DNA of 64,000 nucleotides from the NCBI RefSeq assembly GCF_001039355.2, contig NW_019774380.1:339501-403500 (forward strand). Reading direction: 5' to 3'. This document shows positions 1 through 12,651 of the stretch, piece after piece (position 1 is the first letter of the stretch; each line of letters begins with the position of its first letter). The notes below the pieces were generated by a model. The model searched no databases and was not told where the DNA came from. It saw only the letters and a list, made by a program, of their open reading frames with translations. A program made the translations under genes and the position numbers. The stretch comes from Lingula anatina. Its lineage: Eukaryota > Brachiopoda > Lingulata > Lingulida > Lingulidae.

Positions 1-5
1 GACTG

Positions 6-8
<3 letters not shown>

Positions 9-89
<81 letters not shown>

Positions 90-108
90 TTGTGTGTGTG
101 TTTGTGTA
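9..108 (+). repeat. (TG)n microsatellite
   Basis: About 40 near-perfect TG units in the intron before UNC80 exon 1; its Cys-Val open frame is not a gene. Confidence 0.97.
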
Positions 109-329
109 CCAGTATGTGTGCAGTGTGAGTGTTTGGCTTCATGTTTGCCATTTTGAGCCCAGTATTGCTGTGACAGTACATGCTAGGTACCTTTGACTGA
201 AAGATAAATACACACTGCTGTGTAAAAATACTGACACTATGGGATAAAATTTTCCTTCGAAACATTACCAAATAGCAATACTAACTATGTACATCCACCA
301 ATTGGCATCTGAACTTTTTGTGTTTGAAG

Positions 330-593
330 GCTGATGACAGTAATGCGAAGAACAAAACTGCCACGTCCTCTAAGAAAGAGGGAAAATTGGACTCGGTCCT
401 AAAACCGGATCTGCTTCTTCGCCCTATGATCATCATTACTGACCCTGTCTCAGAGACTTGTTCTGAGGTCAATGAAAGTCCCGAGGATGGAACAAGTGAA
501 GGAGATGATGGGAAGAATGGACTTGTGCTGCCACCTATACCCATCACTCGTAGTCACACTGATTCTAAAATTTCGTATAACCTAGAGGAACAG
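330..593 (+). CDS. UNC80: UNC80 exon 1 of 57 (window numbering)
   Basis: 264 nt, phase 0 to 0, between TTTGAAG acceptor and CAG|gtaggg donor. Encodes a Lys/Ser-rich linker followed by SVLKPDLLLRPMIIITDP and an acidic stretch. Little conservation is expected here; it is accepted because it leads in frame into exon 2. Confidence 0.8.
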
Positions 594-3500
594 GTAGGGG
601 GTAATACTGGATTAAAAGCACCATGTATTATTGCATCAGAATCGACAGTAGCCTAATTTTGTGCATTATTATTTTCAGCTTTTTGTCTGTACATTTGACA
701 ACTTTGCTGCCTTTTTTACTGAGCACTCTCTTGCATATTTTTAAAGCCAAATATCTTGTTTTTGATTATATCAGTAAGGCATATCTTTAACAGTTTTTAA
801 TAATTATTTGTTTTACTGGATTGATTTTATTTTTCTATGAAAGATTTAAGAAGTTTTTCAAAATTTTCAATTTCTCATTCAGATCCAGGAGGTGACGGGC
901 TCAATGCATTACATCACTGAGGATGGGTGTCTGAATTACGTGGTCGTTCTGAAGGCAGTTCACTCAGTGGCTTCCACAAGTTCTGGTGCTGGAATATGTG
1001 AGAGGATTTTGAGTGTTCTAGGTACGGAATATAAGGCTTGTTAATTTGTTTTATAGAACATAGCACCCAGCAATCATCTTTTTTGCCAAGAGGTGAGTGA
1101 CCCCAGCGAAAGTCAAGAACTAAATAAAGCAGAGCTCTTTTAGGTGACTCTTTTGGAATAATCATTTCACAGAAATATACTTTCAGATGTTTACACTTAT
1201 TTATTTTTTTAGATTGTCTGCTAGATTTGGACATTGTGGAAAAGAAAGAGAAAAAGAGCGATGAGAACAAAGAAAAAGACGGAAGGAAGAAATCGGGATC
1301 GGAAGGAACAAATGATGACCCTAAGAAGGATGCTGTAATGACTGTGCATAATTTGATGTTGGATACTTTGTTCAAGTAGGCAAAATAATTGTCATGTTGA
1401 ACATTTCATGTTTGCAAGTGTTAACATCAGAAATCATCAGTGGTATCTAAAGATATGTAAAGATTATGGTTCTTTTAAGAATTTAAAAATAATTTATTTA
1501 AAAATAAGCTTCATTTCTGCCTGTTATTTCAACATGTACATATCCCTGTTAACAGGATGAAGACATCTCTGATTTCATTATGTTCATATCTTTGATTTCA
1601 GCATGTACACTAATACAAATCTCTGTTTTCATTATGTTGTTATATAATTGTCTTTATTCTTGATGTACTAAACCTCTAATTTCACTGAGTATGTGTCTCT
1701 AATATCATAATGTGTAAACTTCTGATTGCATGATGGTACAAATGTCTTATTTAATTGTATATAAATCACTTCATTCATATGTGCATATTTTTAGTGTCCT
1801 ACTGTACTTGTGTCTAATTTCAGGGTATACAAATCTCTAGGATGCCCCAATGGCTGCATGGACTCCTATCGCGGCGTACCGACGGAACGTCTTCGATACA
1901 AGGGACAGTCCATCCTGCGGCAACTCCACCATGTCAACAGCACAGCATTTAGACTGTATCTCCGAGAATCAATTAGCAAACATCCTCTCCAAGAAAATCT
2001 GGACTTTTTACATGCATTTCTAGGATTTTGTGTGGACCCCTCTGCTCATTTATATTCACCAAAAGGTAAAATTGCATTTTTTATATTGGTATCTGCTCAT
2101 GCAAGTTAAACCCTTTGTGGTCTTTTAAGTTGTCCTCTTGTTAACAGGCCTTAAAGGCCTTATTTATAATAATTTGAACTCAATTAGACAAGATAAGTAT
2201 GTATGCTTTTACATGCAACTGTAGTATATTGTATTAGATATATATTTGTTATGCACATGATTTCTGAACTCTGCACTGCACAACTCTTGTAAAAATCTTT
2301 CTCATCATAAGTATAATGTTTCAGTGCATCTGTGTTGATGTTAAAGGCACCAAAATATTTATATATGTATTTCACATGGTTTGTATGACTGGTTCATGTA
2401 TGGTTTATGTGACAGTCTGTTAGGTGTGAGAGTTTGGTGTATAGATGTTACTGTGTATTGTAGTTGTTTGACAGGTGTGATGTTCATTGAGTGACAGTGG
2501 TGTCAGGTATGATGATCTGCTGGGTGTGACATTGTGTTAGGTGTGGCAGCATATTTTATGGGACATTGTGTTAGATGTGACAGCACATCTGCTGGGTGTG
2601 ACATTGTGTTAGATATGACAGCATATTATATGAGACATTGTGTTAGATGTGACAGCACATCTGTTGGGTGTGACATTGTTTTAGGTGTGATAGCATGCTC
2701 AGTGAGATGTATAGTAGTGTCAAATATGAAATTGTGGATGGAATGACTTTGTTATAGTGTGGACAGGGTTGTGTAGGGTGTACTAGTATAATAGTGGAAT
2801 TTGGATGTTATGTATAGACTGTGGCCTACTTTACAGGCAACAAGAAAATCAGCACAGTTTCACAAGATGGCACTCCTAAAAGTAGGTCAATGTTAGTCAG
2901 CTGGCAGACAGCATGACAGCATGTGTCTTCACACCTATTACAGACTGCTAAATTATGTGGATGTTAGCTCAGTAGACAGAGTGAGTCTTTATAAATTCAT
3001 ACAGACTCAGCCTATCAGTTTAGGTCAATGTAAGCCTCACAGACAACAATTTTCTCAAAATATTTTTTAATTTTTTCTTCAACATTTTTTTTTTTTTTTT
3101 TTTTGTCATTGATCAAAAGTCAGCTGTCAGTAAGAGTTTTTGGATGGAAAGAATGGAAATCCACTTTCTGCTAGAGAATAACCTTGGAGAATACAGTAAC
3201 ATGTGAGGCTTGCAGATAGCATGCATGTTGAAAATAATAAGAAGAGGTTTTCTTGCTTGGGCCTTGCTTGAAACGCATATAATGGCAGATTTTTCAAACT
3301 TCATAAAATTGAGCACTGAGTCAGTTATGCAGAATGATTTATTTTACCTTTTTTATTTTCTTCTTTTTATTATTATTTTATTTTTTATTCATTTATTATT
3401 TGGAATGGTATTTTTGTTATGTCAAGAACCATTTCAGGTACTAATTACATTTTCTATAGATAGTGCAGTTTGATTTTTGGAAGCAAAAATTTGAAAGTTA

Positions 3501-6500
3501 CATTGGAAGTCCCCAGGATATTTTCAGCTCCTTGACAATGAGAAAAAATGTTGATGTTGCTTGTTAAACAGTGATTTTGCATTTTTGGGAAAATCGCAGC
3601 ATTAAATGATTTGTAGACTTGTTGGAAAGCACGGAGGAAATCAGTTTATGTATATTTTTTTACATATGATAATTATGTAAGGCTGCACATTTTATGTTGG
3701 CTTGTGGAATTCCTTGCTTATGGACTTAATTGCCAATTAATTTTAGTGATTTTACCAGAAAAAAATTGCCTTTTAGAAAATTTAAAAATGCTTGAGAGAT
3801 CATATAGTAATGGTCACCAAATGGCATATGTTACTCACCACACTTGTGCATGACTATTATAATTGTGCAAATGGAACACCAGTCATGACTGGCATGCTAT
3901 TATTTCTTTGCTTTTATCTGTCTAGATACTAGTATATAACCCTGCTATTTCCTCTATATACACAATTTACCATAATTGTTGTTTTCTTTGCTTTTCTCTA
4001 TCTATATACCAATATACAAAAAAGTTTTATTTTATTTAGCAGTTATAGTAGATTTCACATCTGAAAGGCACCTATCTAAGCAATATACTTATTTTGGCAG
4101 GACCCATTGCTATCACAGACATAATACTGGTGTCAAATTCATCATAATTCACAGCTGACATAACTAAGGCCACAGCCAGCATTCAGAACAGTGGACTAAC
4201 TTGTACGTGGATCAAATACGGCAACCCACTAAAGAGCTTGCCGTCTAATCCGCTAGTGGACTATAATAGATTCCCCGTGGAGAAGTATTCAAGTGTGTTG
4301 GCCATATTTGACCCTCGGACTAGATAGTTCTGAATGGGGCCATAATCTTTTACTTTTTCGTTCTCCATATTTCAGCATACGAAAAGACCAGCACCAGCAC
4401 CCATGACTCACCACCCAAGAGTGGGTTTGCCACCAACTTTGGCCAGAATGTCCCAGGGTCAGGGGCCAAGGGGACGGAGGGTCTGCTCATCAATCTGATC
4501 TTCAAACCCCTGGTGACACGGCTGGTGGAGTCTTCTACTGAACTGCATAGCCATGAGAACATTGTAAGTCATAGGGGCATGTTTGTTTGTTTGTGAAAAG
4601 ACTTTGTCATTTTTTTTTTCATTTATAGAGCAGCCTGTTTGTCTATCTGTTTAATGATTTTCAGTTATTAATTTATTCATATTTATTCATGCACACATGC
4701 ACCCCCCCCCCCACACACACACACACACACTTTTATTTGTATGTAAACTTATAAAAAATTATTTTGTTTATTTTTGTACTTTTATTTGACCACACATGGT
4801 AATAAAATATCCCTTATTTTTAACTCACTTCAGGGTTTGTACTGCGATGTTCGCCAGCTGATGCACTATATCAAAGAGGTGCATGGTGGGACATTTCGCC
4901 GAGTGGCGTTGAGTGGTCTGCTGGATTCCATGGATAGAAAGGGGAAGAAGAGACAGAAAGCGAAGGAACCCAAGAAGCAGGTTTTGAGGTAAGTTTGAAG
5001 GGAGGTGGGTAGGGGGTCACATATACATAGTCCTTACACAACATTTCATATGAAAGTGCTTTTTTTTTACTGTGTATTTAAAGCTTATGTTAATTTCTAG
5101 GGGCTGGTCTGAGTTGGGGCAGAGATAGAGTTGAGGGGGTGGGGGTGGTGAGGGGTTTGCCAGCTAACGCACTACATCAAAGAGCTGATGGTGGGATATT
5201 TTGCTTAGTGGAGCTGAGCTGACTTCTGGATTCCATGAATCATCCTATACACTTTGTGATTTTGTTGCAGACACACATCTTCCAATGCGTCAGACAGTGG
5301 TGAGGAGACGGGCAAAGTTGGGACGGGACTGACCGGGACAGAACCCCCCAGTGCAAGGAGGAGGAGGTCTTTGTTCAAGAAGAAAATCACCAAGGTAAAC
5401 TGTATTCAATGTGTAATGTGTGGTAGGCCTTTATTATAGCAAAGGGTTAGACTACAAAATATAAAATAATCACATCACAAGCACTGTCTGCTGTTTTCTT
5501 ATGTAGATCATGTTGCAATATTTACACTATAAATAATCAGACAACTTGTTTATGCTAACCTTTTTTAGTCATTTTTAAAGAAAACCACTGACTCAAAACT
5601 ATTTAATGTTTGATTGTATCTTTTAATATTAATTTTCTAATAAAGACAGATCTCACCAACACTTATATCTAAACATTGCCTTGAAACAGACTTTCATTAT
5701 TTACAATTATTTCTAGATTGCTGCCCTTGCTACTGCCACCGCCAGTGACTCTGAGGCAGTTGATGAACGTCTTGGGCGCCTGAGCCCTCGTCTTAGTCTC
5801 TCCGGGACAGAGGAGGATTCTCCCGCCGTCTCCTCCTCCAGTACTCCTAAGAGAAAATTCAGCAAGTTTCAGCTGAGTGAGTGATTAGATGTCAAAATTG
5901 TTAAGAATTTTGTTGATTTGTGTTTATATTTAGTGTTCATATTTTTGTTTTCAGTAATGTTATCTGTTATCAAGTCTACCTTTACGAGGTCAGTCCACAA
6001 TAATATAACTTTGTCTTTATTATGTTATTTAGCATACATTCATTATACAGTCAGCAGTACCATGTACTTTAAACTTTTTAATGTTGATCAATAATAATTT
6101 TAAAATAAAATCAAAACACATCCTCTATTCCAAACACTGATGACTTCCGGATTTTTATTCACACAAAAAAGTTTCCATACCTGAACTCACCGACTTTGCG
6201 GAATTTATTGATCAATATAAGCAGAACCTAATTGTTGTAAAAGTTATCTTTGATATTAATTAGAAATTACTACATAAAGTTTTCTTAATGATTTTAAATT
6301 GGAAGATATAACATTGACTAGCGATGCAGTAACCCATACATGACCAAGTTGATCTTAATGACCGCCTCAATCTCATTCAGCTTTCAAGAAATCTCCCAAG
6401 TCAGAAGGTGATGAGGATTCAGCCAATGAGACGTCAGATAGCAAAGGGGATGTCAGCCCTAAGCCGCGTATGTCCTTTAAAACTACTGGTCAGGCTACGC

Positions 6501-9500
6501 TTATGCTTCTGGGAGCAAAACGTAAGGTGGAGGGTGGTCTTTTCGGCAGGAAAAGGACCAACAAAAAGATCAGTCTTAGTGATGGTAAGGGAAGCATGCA
6601 TAAATGCTTGAGTAGAAGACTTTTGAAAGATCAGCATTGTTTGATGATATGCCTTGTACTGCACTAATATGTACAAAATTCATGTTGATGCTTTAACAGA
6701 GTTTATCAGAAAAAAATGTTATTTTAATTTAACAAGTACTCATTCACAACCATTCTGATAATTTGAGAAATTTGACAGAGATGAAATTGAAATTAGCAGA
6801 AAAATGATTGTTGAACTTTTAGTCCACAGAAAGTGGTCTTAAAACTGCAAATTTTATATTATTTGCAAGAGATGACTATAATTATTTTAAAAACAGTACT
6901 AACCCTTCATGAATGATCATGAAACTTGTTAGTCTGAGTCTCCAAAATCATGTGCTGTAAAGAATAATCCACATTGCTTAGGGGCTTAGTGTTGTAAAGC
7001 ATTGCTTATACTAGTCTGTGGGGTTAAGCTGTGATGGCTTAGTGGTAGAGTGCCTGGTTGGATACAGAATTTATCTTTATGATTCATGAATATTACAGTA
7101 TCCAGGGGTGAATCCAGAGATATTTTCTGACAGTCTTCCAAATTATCTTTGTTGATCCATCCCCCATTTTTTGACCGTCATCCGACAGAAAAAAATAGAT
7201 ACCCATCATGTAAACTTGAAAATCTGACCGTCTTTCAAAAGACAACCTCAATCCGCCCCTGGTATCTCTGCTTAAACCTGTAGCTTCTAGAGTAGTACCC
7301 ATAGCTGTTTTCTTATGGCCATCAAAAGGCAGAATACTGAAGCTTGCCTTGGGATAATAGCAAAGGAAAAGGTTACCCATGCAAGCATAACCCATGCCCA
7401 TTTTTAACACAGTGAAGAAGCCTGATAAGATTATAAGATATTAATTTTATGAGTCACCGTCATCAACCTTTGTGCATGACTTGCATCATTTAATCATGAT
7501 TTGGTAAATTGCAGTATTTGGAGAACACCTGTAAATTATAAGTTTGATTTTGGTTAAGAAGAATTTAGTTTAGATCAGCTGATAATTTTTACAGTGTATA
7601 CCAAAATTAATGATGGGTGTTGGCTATATTTAAACATGGAGCTAAGAAAACCTGCATGTACACAAACTTGCATTATTGTGCCATGTACTACTTAATACAT
7701 CAGCATTTTTATCTATCTAGTTTCTTTTTATACAAATATTTCAGTAAATACCACAGCATATGCAGTTTAATTTTTTTCCTGGACCAGAACTGTAGTGCTT
7801 GCTTCATGTATTTCACTTTTCAGCTAAGCTGTCAATTTCAAGCAACTTATAAAAGTAGTTCCCTTTTTAGCCTTGATTTTCAAGTTCATATGAAATTAGT
7901 GTTATATTCTTATTAAATTTTCTTAAATTAAGATTTGTCCAGACTAAACTTCCGGCGCACCTCAGCCATGGACGTGACCCAAGTACCCTCTGCGAGCAAG
8001 GGCGAGTCACACTTAGTGCGGGAGAAGAAACTCGTCAACACGTACATCGTGAAATCAGGAATGCTGCGATTTTCATTCTTGCTGGATTGTTGCCAGCCAG
8101 GGTCCATTCCAGACCCACAGTTGATAGCTGCAGTCCTGGATTTGGTGAGAATTATTATTAATAAATAAGTGTAATTATTTAATATGCAGCTATATGATTC
8201 ATAGAAAATGAAATGAGACTTTGTCGAAATTCTATTTTTTGGGAGCCAAAAATATTATTTTTTGAGATTGATGCAAGTGATCCCCTGGACCCCATGCCAT
8301 GTTTTCAGACTTTTTTCAACTGTGACTGTGACTTACAGTTTAGTGTGATTTACAACATTGTGTTTTCCTCTTGGCAACTACAGCCTGTCTGCTGAGAATA
8401 AAGGTATAGTAGTAGATTGAAAAACTTGGTTTGCTTATATAGAATGCAACTGGATAACCAACCTACATAGTATTATCAAGAACTTTGACATATTATGTTC
8501 ACAATTCCCAGGAAGCCCCAGTGGTAGCCAGGGCCTGTCTACTGCTAGAATGTTCCTACTTCGTTCAGAGGTGTAACAAAGGGGACTGGCCAACCTGGAT
8601 GAAACTGAATCTCCAGGGCTTTCGAAATCCCGCGCCCCTGCAAGGCCGAGGGCAGCCATCTTTACACAGACGGAACACCCTGATGCAGCGTGGGGCTGGA
8701 AGGATGTTTCACGCCTGGGGGGTGGTGAGTGTCGAGAAAAATAGCTCTGTTTGCATTTCAATTCAAATAAAAAAATTAAAGCCTTGAGATAGGTCTCTGA
8801 GACATAAACATTGGTCCTTCTTTGCTAAATGGCAGAAAAATTGGAGTGGGTCCAGTAGAGAGATGTGAATCTGTTCAGTTATTGGCCACCTTTTTTTTTT
8901 TTTTTTTTTTGTGCCAGTAGATACTTGGACCTTCCAAGGATCAGTAGACTGAAAAAAAAATCTGTCACAGAATTGGATGGTAAAGAATTAAAAAATGTGG
9001 TTTAAAAATTGATCTTAAAAGTGTGTTTTCATACATTATAAAAATGAAATAATGGAAAAATGGGACTTGCACTGAAGGAGCATCAAGGGAAATACAAAGT
9101 TCATTATTTTTAACCAAACAACATACAAGTTAAGCCCAAGGGCTAATTTCTATTAAAATGAGACCTCATCTGAAGGAAATATTTTTCAACTTTTCCAATG
9201 TTTCTAGGCATTAGGCAACCGACTGGAAGCACTGATAAGTGCTGAGAATGTGGACGTGTACACCCTGATCAAAGAAATCAAAGATGAAAAAGTGAAACAA
9301 GAGCTGAGGAACAACGACCAGGAGGAGGATTTTCTAGATGAAAGTAAGGAAGAGAGATGCTCATATCTCAGAATAAAAACACAAAAGTTTAGTGAACTTC
9401 ATATTCCAAATAATAATTTAATGATTTCAAGATTTACTTTTGAATTTTATATCTTTACTTTACTTTTCATTATCAAAAGTACATAAACATGTTTTTGAAA

Positions 9501-12500
9501 TATCTTTGTCAAGTCTGGCTTACTAAGCTTGTCAAACCCAGAATATAAGATTTTAAAAAATTTATAGTTATACAACTGGATATTGCATTCATGATCTTCA
9601 CAAATTTCAAATGGGGGTTATTTAATTTTATTTAGTTAAAGTTTGAATTTGAAATTAAAATTTGATAATTTCAAATTCAGCTGTAGTGAACCCCACTGGC
9701 ATGGACTGTCCTTACGCACTCAAGATGCTGGCCTGTCAGGTTCTGGTCGAAATAACCACCTTCTTACGCGAGACCTACCAGTTCCTGCCACGCTCACGTC
9801 AGCACCATCGCGACACAGAGTGGGACAAAAGCATAGGGCGGCGCTGGAGTGGCAGTCATCACATGGGAAGCCCCAATCACTCCCAGAAGAGCGTGTCGTC
9901 TGTTCAACTGGCGGAGAGTCCACATGGTAGGAACTTCTAGAAACAAAATAACATATAGATTACATATAGAGCTTTAATTGGTATTTTATACTATGGTAAA
10001 TGTACTCTGTCGTAACATTTTGCTGAAGTATCAGAAATATATTTTTCACTTGGGTTACTTGAACATTTTCCAACCATATCGGCTTTTAGACGGCACCGAC
10101 AAGCTGATATTGTTGGGAAATGTTATATATATTTCTTAAAATTCATTTAGATGTATTTGTCAAAATAATTGGAAATTTAAGCATAAATCTTATAAACATT
10201 ATATTATGTGAGGGAACATTTCCAGGTGGGAGTGACTACCTCAGTACAAGTCCATCTGATCGCAAGATCAGTTTTGCAGTTTATGCTCACGACAAGTCTG
10301 ACTCAGATCGCAGCAGTGCTTCTAACCTGTCAATATCAATGGGACCCGATGATGAGAAGAGAGGTAAGGCCTTTCCCTAGTGATCAAGGTTTATTTATAT
10401 TTAAAATTACTCGGTGAAAAATTTGAACAACATGAATTCTTATTTTTCTCATAAAATAATTGTTTAAAAATGGTGATTCAAAAGTTTTGAAAAGTTGGTT
10501 GGCTTCCTGTCAGAGAGTATATTGTTTTGCATGTCTTAGAAACAAATTTTGAAATTAGTTAGATATAAGAAAAAGTGAGGAGTATAAAAATGTTAAGTAA
10601 AAACATGTTATTCATTATTTTTAATGTTGGTATTAGTACATTTTGACAATGTGAAATAGAAAATATAATTCATATACTTATGTAACAAGAATACTATATA
10701 ATACTTAGCAAAGCAAAGCCAAAAATGAGAATTAAACCTTACAAAAGAATTATTAAAATACTAGATTTTCTTAATTTCAGCCTTAAAAAAGTGTTAGAAT
10801 TTCAATGCACGTATTGTGATTATATTCATGGCACTTTTCCCCAAATTGTTGTTTGTTTAAAATTATTTCTTGTTTCATGCACAATTTGTTTTTTCTAAAT
10901 TTGTGCAAACTTGAGTAGCTAGTTACCATGATTTTATTATCTTCAGGCCGTAGAGCCTCCCAGGGTAAGAAATTGCTGCGAAAGCCTAAGAAAGGGATCG
11001 GAGCCCAGAGTTCTATCAAGAGATTCGAACACAACAGGAGTATCAAACTGAAGCCACATGAGGATGGGAGTGAGTTGTTATCATATAAGTCTATCAAAAA
11101 CATTAGTATAAGACATCCAGTTGTGAGCAGAATGGACAATTTTTGAAAATGAATTTATCTTCTGATTTATTTGATTAATGAATACTTGATAGTATGGTGT
11201 AAGATGAGACTTGAAGTCCCTCCCCCCCTCTCCCTACAACACTCCCCTCCCCCTACCCCCATTCTTAACCTCTCCTGGAAAGCAGGGCAGAAAAATTTTG
11301 CACACCTTGTCATTTACTAGTATGGTAATGACAATCTTTTTAATGGGGAAAATTTGTAATTTTTATGTTGCTGTATTTTTTTAAGTTACATATTCTTAAA
11401 ATTAGAACATTTATAATGAGTGGAAGCAACCAAGTTAGGAAATAGGCTACCTAAAGTTCTTTTCTATTCCGTAAAAAACACCATAAAGGTTACACAGAAA
11501 TATATTTATAATCATTCAAAAATTTTTTTTAGAAAGATTGACAATTTTGCCCCATTGAAAAGACTGAGTCTTTACCATACTTCACTTAAGTTAACAAAAA
11601 AAAGTATCTAATTCACAAGTTACCTTTTCGCGTCATTGTATTTGACGTAGGTGTCAAGAGGCGTGGGAGCTCACGCAGAAGAAAAGTGAGCACTACAGAA
11701 TCTACCAAGTCCACAGAGGAAGATGAATGCACTGATATCAATGTTGAGGAGTTAGAAGATGATGTTCTGGAAGAGGCAGAGCAGCAAAACTACAGCCTTG
11801 ATATGCCTTGGTTAAAAGTAAGATCATTAAGACAGTGGAGGATCCTGAATTTTGTTCAAAAGGGCTTTTTTTGTGCACAGACAGAAATTCTAGACATCTA
11901 GCCATCACTACTTGTGTCTGTAGTAGTCAAGCCAAAGCTGTGATTTTTTTTTTTTTTTTTTTTTGAATTTGGACTTGGTTACTGTACTTTTGATCACTGC
12001 AGTCACTTTTCACTATTTGGGACTGTAAGTCTGCTCAGATTTCAGATATTAAACACATTCTGCCAAGGATCATGATAATTTTTTCAGTTGTATTACTTTA
12101 TTGATTTAGTTTAAGGTAATGTTTGGGCTTATCCAGTTTTTCTGAAAGAGAAATATGGCCCAAGCATAAGCTCAGCTTATGAAGATGGCTGACGGCACAT
12201 AAAAAAAGAAATTAAATGAACGGATAAAGATTAGAAGTGAACTTTTCAGGTTGTTATCAGGCTGGCCAACCAGTCGAACTACATCTGCGAGCACCAGGGA
12301 TTCTGCCATATGTACTGCTTTGAGCGCCAACGGCGTAGCTGCATACGCCTCATGAATGCTGTACAACGTGTCTATGAGAGTGATGAGTCGGACAAGCCAA
12401 CGGAGGTCAAGGAAAATGAAAAGGTGGAGGTCACTTTGCCCACTGCACGTCCAACCAAGGACATGTTTAAAGATAGATTGGCTCGACGTAGGGTAGGTGG

Positions 12501-12614
12501 ATGAAGTGAGATAACAAGTCTTGTTATTAATATATTAACTGCACGCTTAATATCACACTGGGTCCTGTTTTACAAACAAACTTCAGCTAATAGTTCGTCT
12601 TAACTCAAAATTTG

Positions 12615-12651
<37 letters not shown>

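Noticed and set aside
8-196. Cys-Val repeat open frame
   Set aside because: Translation of a (TG)n microsatellite.
7022-7064. tRNA gene
   Set aside because: An A-box-like motif is present but there is no B-box at the right distance and no cloverleaf.
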